This document shows positions 1-7,462 of a stretch of 22,280 nucleotides of DNA, piece by piece. The stretch comes from JBCCFW01 sp039029535 (GTDB lineage Bacteria; Acidobacteriota; JBCCFW01). The position numbers and the translations under genes were made by a program. Under the pieces are notes generated by a model. It was not told where the DNA came from. It searched no databases and worked only from the letters and a program-made list of their open reading frames with translations. Position 1 is the first letter of the stretch; the number at the start of each line of letters is the position of its first letter. Where the stretch lies: the NCBI GenBank assembly GCA_039029535.1, contig JBCCFW010000127.1, positions 1 to 22,280 on the forward strand. The letters are read 5' to 3'.

Positions 1-34
1 AAACAGAGCTAATTTTATTAGGGAAACTCTGTTT
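1..34. repeat. Nested hairpin at the left edge, possible terminator
   Basis: AAACAGAG at 1-8 is the exact reverse complement of CTCTGTTT at 27-34. Directly inside, CTAAT at 9-13 pairs with ATTAG at 17-21 around a TTT loop, leaving GGAAA (22-26) as a one-sided bulge. That gives 13 base pairs in 34 bases. Read on the minus strand, the hairpin ends in TTT at the edge, so it could be a factor-independent terminator for something transcribed leftward. The window edge cuts off the decisive downstream bases. Confidence 0.5.
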
Positions 35-74
35 GGTATCCATGTATATAATCCTTGCTTTGACATTACTTGTT

Positions 75-152
75 CTACATTGCTTTTTTAAACGATTTCT
101 TATTTTCTTCTTCGCTCCACATTTTAATAGTTTCGACGCATAATTGACGCAT
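75..152 (-). CDS. Possible 25-residue ORF in the AT-rich block
   Basis: An ATG at 152 reads through 25 codons to TAG. The peptide is rich in lysine and glutamate (MRQLCVETIKMWSEEE at its start) and uses A/T-rich codons such as AAA, GAA and ATT, unlike every other gene here. A purine-rich GAGAGGA lies a suitable distance upstream, and the edge hairpin at 1-34 would lie downstream. The family is not recognised. It could be the end of a chance frame in AT-rich DNA, and its small size makes it weak. If real, it belongs to a different genome background from the rest of the window. Confidence 0.2.
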   Translation of the reverse strand: MRQLCVETIKMWSEEENKKSFKKAM

Positions 153-293
153 TTCTTGCTATCCTCTCTTCCCCCGACCCCGCGTACGTTTCGTTTTTTC
201 CCCGCCGCCGGGCTCAAAGCCACAAATTCCCATATTAGACTCCGGGGGCGCCGAGGGCCGCCGAGAAATGTGACGAACTCGTGGGACGACCTA

Positions 294-3272
294 CTAGCGG
301 GAAGGACGGGCGGGCAGCTGCACGGGCCGATCCCAAGGCACGATCCGCAGGGCGTGAACGCGACCCGAGTCGTGCCCGACGACCACCCAGGCCTGATCTC
401 CCACCTGGTGCGCGGCCGGCGTGCCCTCCCGCGTGCCGACCCAGGACGCGTGCTGGGTCCGACCGGGCAACCAGCTCGACCACGTGAGGCTCGGAGGACT
501 GCCGATGTCCGGGGCGAGCTCGAGCAGGTAGAGATGACCGCTGAGGACCAGCAAGGCCGGCCGGGGAAGCTCCCGTCCGTCGCTCAACTGCAGGAGCTGA
601 GGTGAGCTCGTGACGGAGGAGCCCCCCGCCACGTCCTCGGACTGCCCGAAGCTCGCGGCCGTGCGAAAGGTCCACTCGACGTCGTGCGCGCCATCGGCGG
701 CGACCAGCCAGCAGACCACCCAGCCCGAGCCGGTCACCGTCACGACGCGTCGTTGCCGGGAGTGGTCACCGGGAAACGCGAGGGCCCTCGGGATCAAGGT
801 GGGAGGGATCTCTCCGTGCAGACCCTGGAAGGTCTCGGGGGGCGGATGGAGCTGCGCGATCACCCGGCCTCCATCCTCGCCCGAAACGACGGTCACGGCG
901 AAGCTACCCGCTCCGAACGCGAACTCCGACAAGCCGTCTCCGGTGAGGTCACCGAGGTCGGTGGGTCGCGTGGAGACGAACTGCCGGGGACGCAGCTCCT
1001 TCCTCCAGACCATCCGCTCGTCGGGCTCGAGCCCCGGTTGCGTGTCGAGGCAGAGGAAGACCTCGCGGTTCACGAGGCAGAGCTCGTCCTCGGGGTCGTC
1101 GTCTTGCTGGCTGAGCACCGGGTAGGAGGAGATGCGGTCACGGACCTTCTCCTCTAGCCTGAACGACCAGAGCACCGGGTTGGGGGCATCCTGCTCGATG
1201 CAATGGAGGCTGCCGTCGAAGCGCGCGACGAGGACTTCGTTCACGCCGTCGGCGTCGACGTCGTCGAAGAGGGGCCAGGTGAGACGTCCCGTGCTGGCCG
1301 CCGGCAGGCGCAGGGTCTCGAGTCGTGGCCGACGTCCGGGTCTCACTCGGTGCAGGTGGCCGCCGCCGAAGTTGGATGGAGGCTCGGTGTCGATGTAGAT
1401 CCCGAGCACGCGGCCCTGCTCGTCCCGTTCGAAGCGAGGCGTCGAGTTGGAGATCTCGTCGGGGGTCAAGCGCCAGCTCCGCTCGCCGCGACCGGTCGCC
1501 AGGTCGATCTCGTGGAGTGAGGGCGCACTCGGCACCAGCGTGCTGGGGTCCTCGCCGGTGTCGGCGAGGAGCACCTCGGCAGCGCCGTCGCTGTCCCAGT
1601 CTTCCACCACGATGCTTCCCTGATGGAAGCGGGCGGGGAGCTGACGTGTCCAGCCGTCCGTCAGGTCGAGCAAGGCCGGCACGCCCCAGACGACGAACGC
1701 GAGCTCGTCCGGTGAGGCGAGGACCAGGTCGAGGTGTCCATCCCCATCGACGTCGAAGGGAGAGACCTGCCGGCGGAACGACTCGGGAGTGCGGGTCTCG
1801 AAGCGGGTCTCGGCCACGACCCTTCCCTCTCGCGCGAGACTCAGGCGGACCTCGGTCGTGCCACGCTCGACCGCGACTTCGTGCCGTCGACCGCCGAGGA
1901 GCAGGTCCGTGGGGAAACCGGGCTCGACCCGGGCGCGGAGCCTGTCCCAGTCGAGGCCGCGGTGTCTCAGGGTATCGACGTAGCGAGAGCGTGCGTATCC
2001 CTCACGGTCACAGACGAGCACGATGGCGCCGACGGGTCCGTCGAGCGGACGCACCGTGCTCGGCGTCGGATTGCGCAGCACCGCCCAGCTGCCCAGGACG
2101 GCCAGGCTGATGGCGACACCCGAGAGGAAGAGGCTGCGCGGACGCACCCGTCGAACGACACCGCGTGCGACGATGCGAGCGAGAGCACGGTGCAACGCTC
2201 GCGCGTCGGCGTAGCGATCTTCCGGAGCCTCGGCGAGAGCGCGTCGTAGGACGGCTTGCAGGCCCGAGGTCATCCAGTCGGGCCAGGCCTGCGCGCGACG
2301 CGACGACAGCGTGTTTCCGGTCAGCAGGTAACCGATCGTCGCCCCCATGCCGTGGACGTCGCTGCGCGCCGTGGCCGTCTCTCCACGCAATTGCTCGGGC
2401 GGGGCGAAGCGTGTCGTTCCCATCGCCTGACCGGTCCTCGTCAGGTCAGCTTCTCCCTCCATCCAGGCCAGGCCCGTGTCGCTCACGCAGGCGCGATCAC
2501 CGACATCGACGAGGATGTTCGAGGGCTTCACGTCGCGGTGAACGATGCCGTGCTCGTGCAGGTGGGCCAGACCCTCGGTCGCCTCGAGCGACCAGCGCAG
2601 GATCCGCTTCAGGTCTCGCGGTGGTCCGCCTCCCGGGTCGGGCTCCTCGAGTCGGTCCAAGAGGGAGCCGCTCATGAGGTCCATCGCGTAGTAGAGGAAG
2701 TCCCCTTGCTCACCAACGTCGTGGATGGCCACCACGTGCGGATGACCGACACGCGCCAGCGCGCGGGCTTCCCTTCGGAAGCGCTCCCGGCCGCTCTCGC
2801 CGGTGAGCGGATCCGGCGGCAAGATCTTCAGCGCAAGCTCGCGATTCAGGCGCTCGTCCCGTGCTCGCAGGACCCAGGCCATGCCCCCGCGCCCGAGCTC
2901 GTCGATCACCTCGTAGGGACCGAACCGTCGTGGCAGGGACGGGGGGACGGGAGCACCGTCGTGAAGTCGTGCTAGCTGTTCGCACAGGGGAAGCCGGCGT
3001 CGCAATTCATCGGCGAAGCTCGGATGACGAGCGCACCACTCGTCGACCACGGGACGCTCGCCTCGGCGCAGGGCGGTCTCGAACTCGTCGACGAGCTCGG
3101 CGAGCCGACGCTCGTCGGGGCCGACTGCACTCTCGTCCATGGTGGGATCGAATGAGTGATCGCAGGCCGAGCAGGAGATCGGCCTGCGCCCCTCGACCTG
3201 CGGAGTGGCGGTCCCGCAGCCGGGGCACGTCACGCTTCGAGGTGACCGGCCGCGGCTCGGCCCACTGCTCAT
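294..3272 (-). CDS. Membrane Ser/Thr protein kinase with VCBS/FG-GAP-like extracytoplasmic domain
   Basis: 992 residues from an ATG that overlaps the sigma factor stop as ATGA; longer in-frame starts lie inside the sigma gene and are rejected. Residues 16-37 form a zinc-ribbon-like CxxC...CxxC. A helical linker follows, then a Hanks-type kinase domain at about 117-365: glycine loop LGRGGMAWV (126-134), ATP lysine K149, alpha-C glutamate E168, HRDVKPSN (245-252), metal aspartate D265 in a DTG instead of DFG, and an APPEQ activation segment end. One membrane helix lies near 379-398. The remaining ~590 residues should be outside the cytoplasm; they carry repeated Asp-rich units such as FDVDGDGHLDLVLA and LGDLTGDGLSEFAFG, typical of VCBS/FG-GAP beta-propellers. 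Inference: a sensor kinase whose propeller sees an external ligand and whose kinase acts on the coupled ECF sigma factor. Kinase identity is certain; target and ligand are unknown. Confidence 0.93.
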   Translation of the reverse strand: MSSGPSRGRSPRSVTCPGCGTATPQVEGRRPISCSACDHSFDPTMDESAVGPDERRLAELVDEFETALRRGERPVVDEWCARHPSFADELRRRLPLCEQLARLHDGAPVPPSLPRRFGPYEVIDELGRGGMAWVLRARDERLNRELALKILPPDPLTGESGRERFRREARALARVGHPHVVAIHDVGEQGDFLYYAMDLMSGSLLDRLEEPDPGGGPPRDLKRILRWSLEATEGLAHLHEHGIVHRDVKPSNILVDVGDRACVSDTGLAWMEGEADLTRTGQAMGTTRFAPPEQLRGETATARSDVHGMGATIGYLLTGNTLSSRRAQAWPDWMTSGLQAVLRRALAEAPEDRYADARALHRALARIVARGVVRRVRPRSLFLSGVAISLAVLGSWAVLRNPTPSTVRPLDGPVGAIVLVCDREGYARSRYVDTLRHRGLDWDRLRARVEPGFPTDLLLGGRRHEVAVERGTTEVRLSLAREGRVVAETRFETRTPESFRRQVSPFDVDGDGHLDLVLASPDELAFVVWGVPALLDLTDGWTRQLPARFHQGSIVVEDWDSDGAAEVLLADTGEDPSTLVPSAPSLHEIDLATGRGERSWRLTPDEISNSTPRFERDEQGRVLGIYIDTEPPSNFGGGHLHRVRPGRRPRLETLRLPAASTGRLTWPLFDDVDADGVNEVLVARFDGSLHCIEQDAPNPVLWSFRLEEKVRDRISSYPVLSQQDDDPEDELCLVNREVFLCLDTQPGLEPDERMVWRKELRPRQFVSTRPTDLGDLTGDGLSEFAFGAGSFAVTVVSGEDGGRVIAQLHPPPETFQGLHGEIPPTLIPRALAFPGDHSRQRRVVTVTGSGWVVCWLVAADGAHDVEWTFRTAASFGQSEDVAGGSSVTSSPQLLQLSDGRELPRPALLVLSGHLYLLELAPDIGSPPSLTWSSWLPGRTQHASWVGTREGTPAAHQVGDQAWVVVGHDSGRVHALRIVPWDRPVQLPARPSR

Positions 3273-3904
3273 TCTCCGAGGAGCTCGACGAGCTGATCTC
3301 GGAGATCGCCCAGGGCTCGGGAGGCGAGCACCTTGAAGGCACCGACCGAGAGACCCAGGCGGGAGGCGGCGTCCGTGTTGTCCAGGCCCTCGACGTGCTT
3401 GAGGATCAGGGCCTGACGCCGACGTCCGGGGACTTGCTCGAGGCCGGCCGCGAGAAGGTGCAGGTTCTCCTTCAGGGCGAGACGTTCCGAGGGACTGTCT
3501 CCCGAACCGCACAGGGTGGCAACGAGCTCCACGCTGGAGGTGGAGCGACCGCGGGCCGGGCCTTGGAGGCTGAGCACCGGGGGCTGGCGACCCAGGCGAC
3601 GGGCGTGGGCGTTGATCACGTTGCGTGCGATGCCGCAGAGCCAGAGGAAGAAGGCGAGGGGGCGACGGTAAGTGAAGCGCGGGAGGGAGCGAAGCGCTTC
3701 GAGCTGGGCTTCCTGGAAGAGGTCGTCGACGGACACGTGTCGCTCGAGCCAGGGGGACACGTGCGAGCGGATGAAGCGGAGCAGCTCCGGGCGGTAGCGC
3801 TCGATGAGGATCTCGTAGGCTTCCGGCTCGCCTTGCTCGAAACGCAGGAGAAGGTCGGGCGTGGGCTCTTCCTGATGGTCTCTCTTCCGATGATTCCTGC
3901 TCAT
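3269..3904 (-). CDS. ECF-type RNA polymerase sigma factor
   Basis: 211 residues, the usual ECF size. Region 2 spans about 25-105 and includes the DLFQEA core-binding motif at 61-66 and a FFLWLCGIARNVINAHARR helix that would contact the -10 element. A variable linker at 106-140 follows. Region 4 at about 145-205 has the helix-turn-helix AASRLGLSVGAFKVLASRAL. There is no obvious anti-sigma gene. Instead the stop codon overlaps the start of a membrane Ser/Thr kinase, so the two are translationally coupled. Sigma factors linked to kinases are known in Planctomycetes, and phosphorylation-activated ECF factors are known elsewhere; that this one is controlled by its kinase is inference. I see no strong Shine-Dalgarno before the ATG at 3904, so a start slightly downstream cannot be excluded. 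Confidence 0.93.
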   Translation of the reverse strand: MSRNHRKRDHQEEPTPDLLLRFEQGEPEAYEILIERYRPELLRFIRSHVSPWLERHVSVDDLFQEAQLEALRSLPRFTYRRPLAFFLWLCGIARNVINAHARRLGRQPPVLSLQGPARGRSTSSVELVATLCGSGDSPSERLALKENLHLLAAGLEQVPGRRRQALILKHVEGLDNTDAASRLGLSVGAFKVLASRALGDLRDQLVELLGE

Positions 3905-4017
3905 GGCCCGCTCACGCCTCGCTGATACTGATCCTTAGTGGCTTCGAGCGGAGACTTCAAGCTGGGGTGGCCTTCCGAGCCGCTTGCCGGGGCGTTGCCG
4001 ACCCACAGCCCCGGACG

Positions 4018-4131
4018 ATGACCGGGCTGAAGATCTTCCACGACGTCGCGGGCTGCCCGGACTGCGTTCACTCGGGCGAGGCCGCGGTGACGGACGTGAA
4101 GCAACCGATGGAGCTCTACGAGCTGGCCTAG
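4018..4131 (+). CDS. Possible 37-residue protein with a CPDC motif
   Basis: An ATG at 4018 opens 37 codons ending in TAG, in the 244-base gap between the sigma factor and the DUF4419 gene and on the opposite strand to both. Nearly every third position is G or C (only GTT, CAA deviate), the pattern of real genes here, while codons just upstream in the same frame are clearly less biased. The peptide contains GCPDCVHSG, a CxxC pair that could bind metal or be redox-active. No good Shine-Dalgarno is visible (only a GGA too close to the start), and I do not recognise a family. It could be a small protein or the surviving end of a decayed gene. Confidence 0.35.
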   Translation: MTGLKIFHDVAGCPDCVHSGEAAVTDVKQPMELYELA

Positions 4132-4148
4132 CGTGGACCAAACGGGTC

Positions 4149-5246
4149 TCAGTCAGCCGGCTCCGCTTCGGACGAGGCGGCCCTCGTCTCTCCCTCGCGC
4201 ACGACCGCCCAGCCGAAGACGGGCGCCACGGCATGAGTCTCCTCGTCCTGGTTCACGCCGAAGTGGCCGGCGACGAAGCGCAGCGGCGTGATCGTGTCGT
4301 CGGGGATGTAGTGGAACGTGACCGGCGCGCTCACCAGACCGGGCGGAATGACGCTGATGTCGGGGCCCTGATCCAGCTTCGGTCCACCGCCTGATGCGGC
4401 GCCCTCGAAGTGAGCCCGCCAGGCCCCCAGGAACGGGTTGTCCCGCAGCTCCTCGGAGTCACTCCGAATGCGGACGTAGGGGAAGAGCGTCAGAAGCCAA
4501 CCGGAGACAGTGGCACGGCCCGACATGTCCTCGTAGTGGAAGAACGACCGCCAGAAGCTCTCGTCGATCTCACCGGCGGCCGCAGCCGCGATCTTCTCGA
4601 GCACCGGCACGAGCGTCGCCGACCAGGTCTCCAGCCCGAGCTCGGACAGGTAGCGCACTCGCGGCACCATCGACTCCCAGTCCTCGGGAGTGCCGAGGAG
4701 CCTGACCTCCGGGATGCCGCAGCCGGCGAACACGACGTACTCGAAATACGCCTGAAACGTGTCCATGACCGCGACGTCGAAGGCGGCGGCTTCCATCGGG
4801 GTCGTGGTCGAGAAGCTCGCGCTCACCAGGCCATGAAGCCGGCCGACGTGCCCGCCGACCTGCTCGGAGAACTCGGCGAACACCTCCGGCCAAGGGTTCT
4901 CGCGCCCGAGCTCGAAGTCGGGCCGGAAGACGCTCAGCTGCTTGCGCCCTTCGTGTCGCACGAATCGCGAGCGCAGCTCCTCGGCGTTGCGATTGACGTG
5001 AGAGGCGAGTCCCTGCGCGACGCAGAGCCAGACGTCATCGGGGCGCAGGACCAGCGGCAAGTGCTCGTAGAACGCCAGCGTGGCCGCATTCACCAGCGCA
5101 TTCCTGTCGTTGCAGGAGACCAGGTGCCGGGCCGGGAGCTCGTAGGCCTCGACAGGCTGATTCAGGACCTCGCGGACTCGCCGGTCCACGCTCTGGTGGC
5201 CGAGCAGCTTCCCGCGGGGAACGTCGGAAACCGGAATGATGCGCAT
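4149..5246 (-). CDS. DUF4419 domain protein
   Basis: 365 residues, matching the DUF4419 family along most of its length. Hallmarks are LRPDDVWLCVAQ (67-78), NRNAEELRSRFV (85-96), the SFSTTT segment (144-149), CGIPEVRLLGTPEDW (176-190), FWRSFF near 231 and SGWLLTLFPY (248-257). The function of DUF4419 is not established; members occur in fungi and scattered bacteria. No signal peptide or membrane helix is visible, so it should be cytoplasmic. The start is well supported by a strong GGAGGAGG Shine-Dalgarno at about 5251-5260. It lies 44 bases downstream of the acetyl-CoA synthetase stop and may be co-transcribed with it; a functional link is not evident. The C-terminal ~20 residues are acidic and probably disordered. 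Confidence 0.85.
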   Translation of the reverse strand: MRIIPVSDVPRGKLLGHQSVDRRVREVLNQPVEAYELPARHLVSCNDRNALVNAATLAFYEHLPLVLRPDDVWLCVAQGLASHVNRNAEELRSRFVRHEGRKQLSVFRPDFELGRENPWPEVFAEFSEQVGGHVGRLHGLVSASFSTTTPMEAAAFDVAVMDTFQAYFEYVVFAGCGIPEVRLLGTPEDWESMVPRVRYLSELGLETWSATLVPVLEKIAAAAAGEIDESFWRSFFHYEDMSGRATVSGWLLTLFPYVRIRSDSEELRDNPFLGAWRAHFEGAASGGGPKLDQGPDISVIPPGLVSAPVTFHYIPDDTITPLRFVAGHFGVNQDEETHAVAPVFGWAVVREGETRAASSEAEPAD

Positions 5247-5290
5247 GACTCCCTCCTCCTCGGGCTACCCGTCTCAGGCCCCGCCCTCCC

Positions 5291-7291
5291 CTAATCTTCC
5301 TCCGACTCGCGCAACTTCGCCAGGACGCTGAAGTCCTCCAGGGTCGTGGTGTCTTGCTGCGAGTCGGTGCCCGCCGCCACGTCGCGCAGCAGCCGTCGCA
5401 TGATCTTGCCCGAGCGGGTCTTGGGCAAGGCGTCGGTGAAGCGGATGAGATCGGGCTTGGCGATGGCGCCGATCTCCTCGGCCACGTGGGCGCGAAGAGC
5501 GTTCTTCAGGTCGTCACCGGCTCGTGAGGAGTCTTCGAGGGTCACGAAGGCGGCGATGCCCGTGCCCTTGATCTCGTGGGGCATGCCCACCACCGCCGCC
5601 TCGACCACCGCCTCGTGGGAGACCAGGGCCGACTCGACCTCCATGGTCCCGAGCCGATGCCCCGACACGTTGATGACGTCGTCGATGCGCCCCATGATCC
5701 AGAAGTAGCCCCGCTCGTCGCGACGCGCGCCGTCACCCGGCAGGTAGCAGCCCTCCACCCGACTGAAGTAGGTATCGAGGTAGCGCTGACGATCACCGTG
5801 CACGCCCGCGAGCATCCCCGGCCAGGGCTTGCGGATGACCAAGAGCCCGCCCTGGTTGGTGGGGAGCTCCTCCCCCTTCTCGTTGACGATCGCCGCGTCG
5901 ATGCCCGGGAAGGGCAAGGTGCAGGAGCCCGGCACCGTGGGGGTCGCCCCCGGCAAGGGCGTGATGGCGTGACCACCGGTCTCCGTCTGCCACCAGGTGT
6001 CGACGATGGGACAGCGCTCGCCGCCGATGACCCGGTGATACCAGGTCCAGGCCTCGGGGTTGATGGGCTCACCGACCGTGCCGAGGAGCTGCAGGCTCGA
6101 GAGGTCATGGCCCGCCGGGTGTTCTTCACCCCACTTCATGAACGCGCGGATGGCCGTCGGCGCCGTGTAGAACTGCGTCACGCGATGCCGCTCGACGATG
6201 TCCCAGAAGCGGTTCGGCCCAGGGAAGTTGGGAGCGCCCTCGTACATGATCGACGGCACGCGGTGCGGCAGGATCCCGTAGACGATGTAGCTGTGGCCGG
6301 TGATCCAGCCGATGTCGGCGGTGCACCAGTAGACCTGCCCATTGTCAGATCGCAGGTTGAAGCTCAGCCGCGCGGTCAGGTACGCGTGGACGCCGTAGCC
6401 TCCCACCCGATGCGCGATGCCCTTGGGCTTGCCGGTGGAGCCGGAGGTGTAGAGCAGGAACGCGAGATGGTCGCTCGGGAGCGGCTCGCAGGGCCGGTCC
6501 TCGGGACACTCCGGCACGACCTCGTGCCACCAGTGGTCACGCCCCTCTTGCCAGTCGACCTCGTTCTCGCAGCGACGAAGGACGAGCACGTTTTCGATGA
6601 GCTCGGTCTTCTCCGCCGCGGCTTCGACGTTGGCCTTGAGCGGGACGACCGAACCGCGCCGCCAGGCCCCGTCGCAGGTGAGCACGACCTTGCTCGACGC
6701 GTCCTCCACTCTGTCGATGATGGCCTGGCTGGAGAAGCCGCCGAAGATGACCGAGTGCGCCGCTCCGAGCCGCGCACAGGCCAGGATGGCGACGGCGAGC
6801 TCCGGGACCATCCCCATGTACACGGTGACGACGTCGCCCTTGCTCACGCCGAGCTTCTCGAGGGCTCCGGCGAGCTGGGCGGTCTCGCGCTGCAGGTCGG
6901 CGTAGCTCAGCCGACGCACTTCCGGCCCCTCGTCACCGACGGGCTCTCCCTCCCAGAGGATGGCGAGCTCGTCGCCGTGTCCCGACTCGACGTGTCGATC
7001 GACGGCGTTGTAGCAGAGGTTGGTGGTGCCTCCGACGAACCACGACGCGTCGGGCATGGAGCCTTCGAGCACCGAGTCCCAGCGGTCGAACCAGTGCAGC
7101 TCGAATGCGACCTCGCTCCAGAAGCCTTCCGGGTCGTCGATGGAGCGGCGGTGCAGGTCGCGGTACTCGTCGAGGTTGGAGACGTGCCAGCCGCCCAGGG
7201 CCTCGCCGGCCGCTGCAGGCGGGTCGAAGACCCGGTCCTCGTGGAGGATGGACTCGAAGCTGCCGTCGTCGCGTGGGGTGTCGTCGCTCAT
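5291..7291 (-). CDS. acs: Acetyl-CoA synthetase (AMP-forming)
   Basis: 666 residues, the normal length for this enzyme, which makes acetyl-CoA from acetate, ATP and CoA through acetyl-AMP. It has the N-terminal ACAS segment (about 40-100), the phosphate loop YTSGSTGKPKG (281-291), the acyl-pocket region around WCTADIGWITGHSYIVYG (322-339), DTWWQTETGG (431-440), the hinge GRIDDVINVSGHRLGT (534-549) and a C-terminal PKTRSGKIMRRLLR (623-636). K629 is the lysine acetylated by Pat-type enzymes in other bacteria, so post-translational control is plausible. I chose the ATG at 7291, with GGAGA just upstream; a further in-frame extension to 7459 is non-coding in character and crosses a large hairpin. 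It is preceded by a 171-base gap and followed after 44 bases by the DUF4419 gene. Confidence 0.96.
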   Translation of the reverse strand: MSDDTPRDDGSFESILHEDRVFDPPAAAGEALGGWHVSNLDEYRDLHRRSIDDPEGFWSEVAFELHWFDRWDSVLEGSMPDASWFVGGTTNLCYNAVDRHVESGHGDELAILWEGEPVGDEGPEVRRLSYADLQRETAQLAGALEKLGVSKGDVVTVYMGMVPELAVAILACARLGAAHSVIFGGFSSQAIIDRVEDASSKVVLTCDGAWRRGSVVPLKANVEAAAEKTELIENVLVLRRCENEVDWQEGRDHWWHEVVPECPEDRPCEPLPSDHLAFLLYTSGSTGKPKGIAHRVGGYGVHAYLTARLSFNLRSDNGQVYWCTADIGWITGHSYIVYGILPHRVPSIMYEGAPNFPGPNRFWDIVERHRVTQFYTAPTAIRAFMKWGEEHPAGHDLSSLQLLGTVGEPINPEAWTWYHRVIGGERCPIVDTWWQTETGGHAITPLPGATPTVPGSCTLPFPGIDAAIVNEKGEELPTNQGGLLVIRKPWPGMLAGVHGDRQRYLDTYFSRVEGCYLPGDGARRDERGYFWIMGRIDDVINVSGHRLGTMEVESALVSHEAVVEAAVVGMPHEIKGTGIAAFVTLEDSSRAGDDLKNALRAHVAEEIGAIAKPDLIRFTDALPKTRSGKIMRRLLRDVAAGTDSQQDTTTLEDFSVLAKLRESEED

Positions 7292-7395
7292 GGGAGTTCT
7301 CCGTGAGCGCTCATTCTCCCCCGACGCGGACGGGCCTGCACCCGACCGGGTTCCGGCAACCCCCGGACTGACCGAGCCCGGGCCCCTGAACGCGA

Positions 7396-7429
7396 CGACG
7401 CCGCGCGTCCCGAAGGTCGCGCGGCGTCG
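7396..7429 (-). terminator. Perfect 12-bp GC hairpin after the giant gene
   Basis: CGACGCCGCGCG at 7396-7407 is the exact reverse complement of CGCGCGGCGTCG at 7418-7429. The 10-base loop can itself close two more C-G pairs around a CGAA tetraloop. It lies 34-67 bases downstream of the giant gene stop (minus strand) and about 105 bases upstream of the acs start. There is no T run behind it, so if it terminates transcription it does so as a GC-rich, U-poor stem; it might equally protect an mRNA 3' end. Confidence 0.6.
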
Positions 7430-7462
7430 AAGGAACGGACCGAAGGGCCGAAGCCCCACGGA

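Larger units (their letters stand above)
1..170. other. AT-rich block of foreign character at the left edge
   Basis: The first 120 bases are about 32% G+C, whereas the following 22 kb is strongly GC-rich with GC-rich third codon positions. The change is abrupt, around 160-175, where a pyrimidine tract and then GC-rich sequence begin. No recognisable protein is encoded here. It may be a fragment of different origin joined at a contig edge, or a horizontally acquired or intergenic AT-rich remnant. The stretch 170-293, up to the stop of the kinase gene, is of mixed composition and I see no gene in it. It holds a small GGCT/AGCC stem at 211-221 and a T6 run at 193-199 that does not sit behind a stem on either strand. 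Confidence 0.6.

Noticed and set aside
193..199. T6 run as a terminator
   Set aside because: No stable stem lies directly before it on the plus strand, and on the minus strand, where the kinase is transcribed, it reads as A6.
3273..3512. N-terminal extension of the Ser/Thr kinase
   Set aside because: It lies wholly inside the sigma factor gene and reads as Arg/Pro/Ser low-complexity; the ATGA overlap start is better.
5576..7306. A 576-codon open frame antisense to acs
   Set aside because: The acs frame carries every family motif; the antisense frame is low-complexity and a product of G/C third positions.
7292..7459. N-terminal extension of acetyl-CoA synthetase
   Set aside because: It crosses a 12-bp hairpin and exceeds family length; the ATG at 7291 has a ribosome site.
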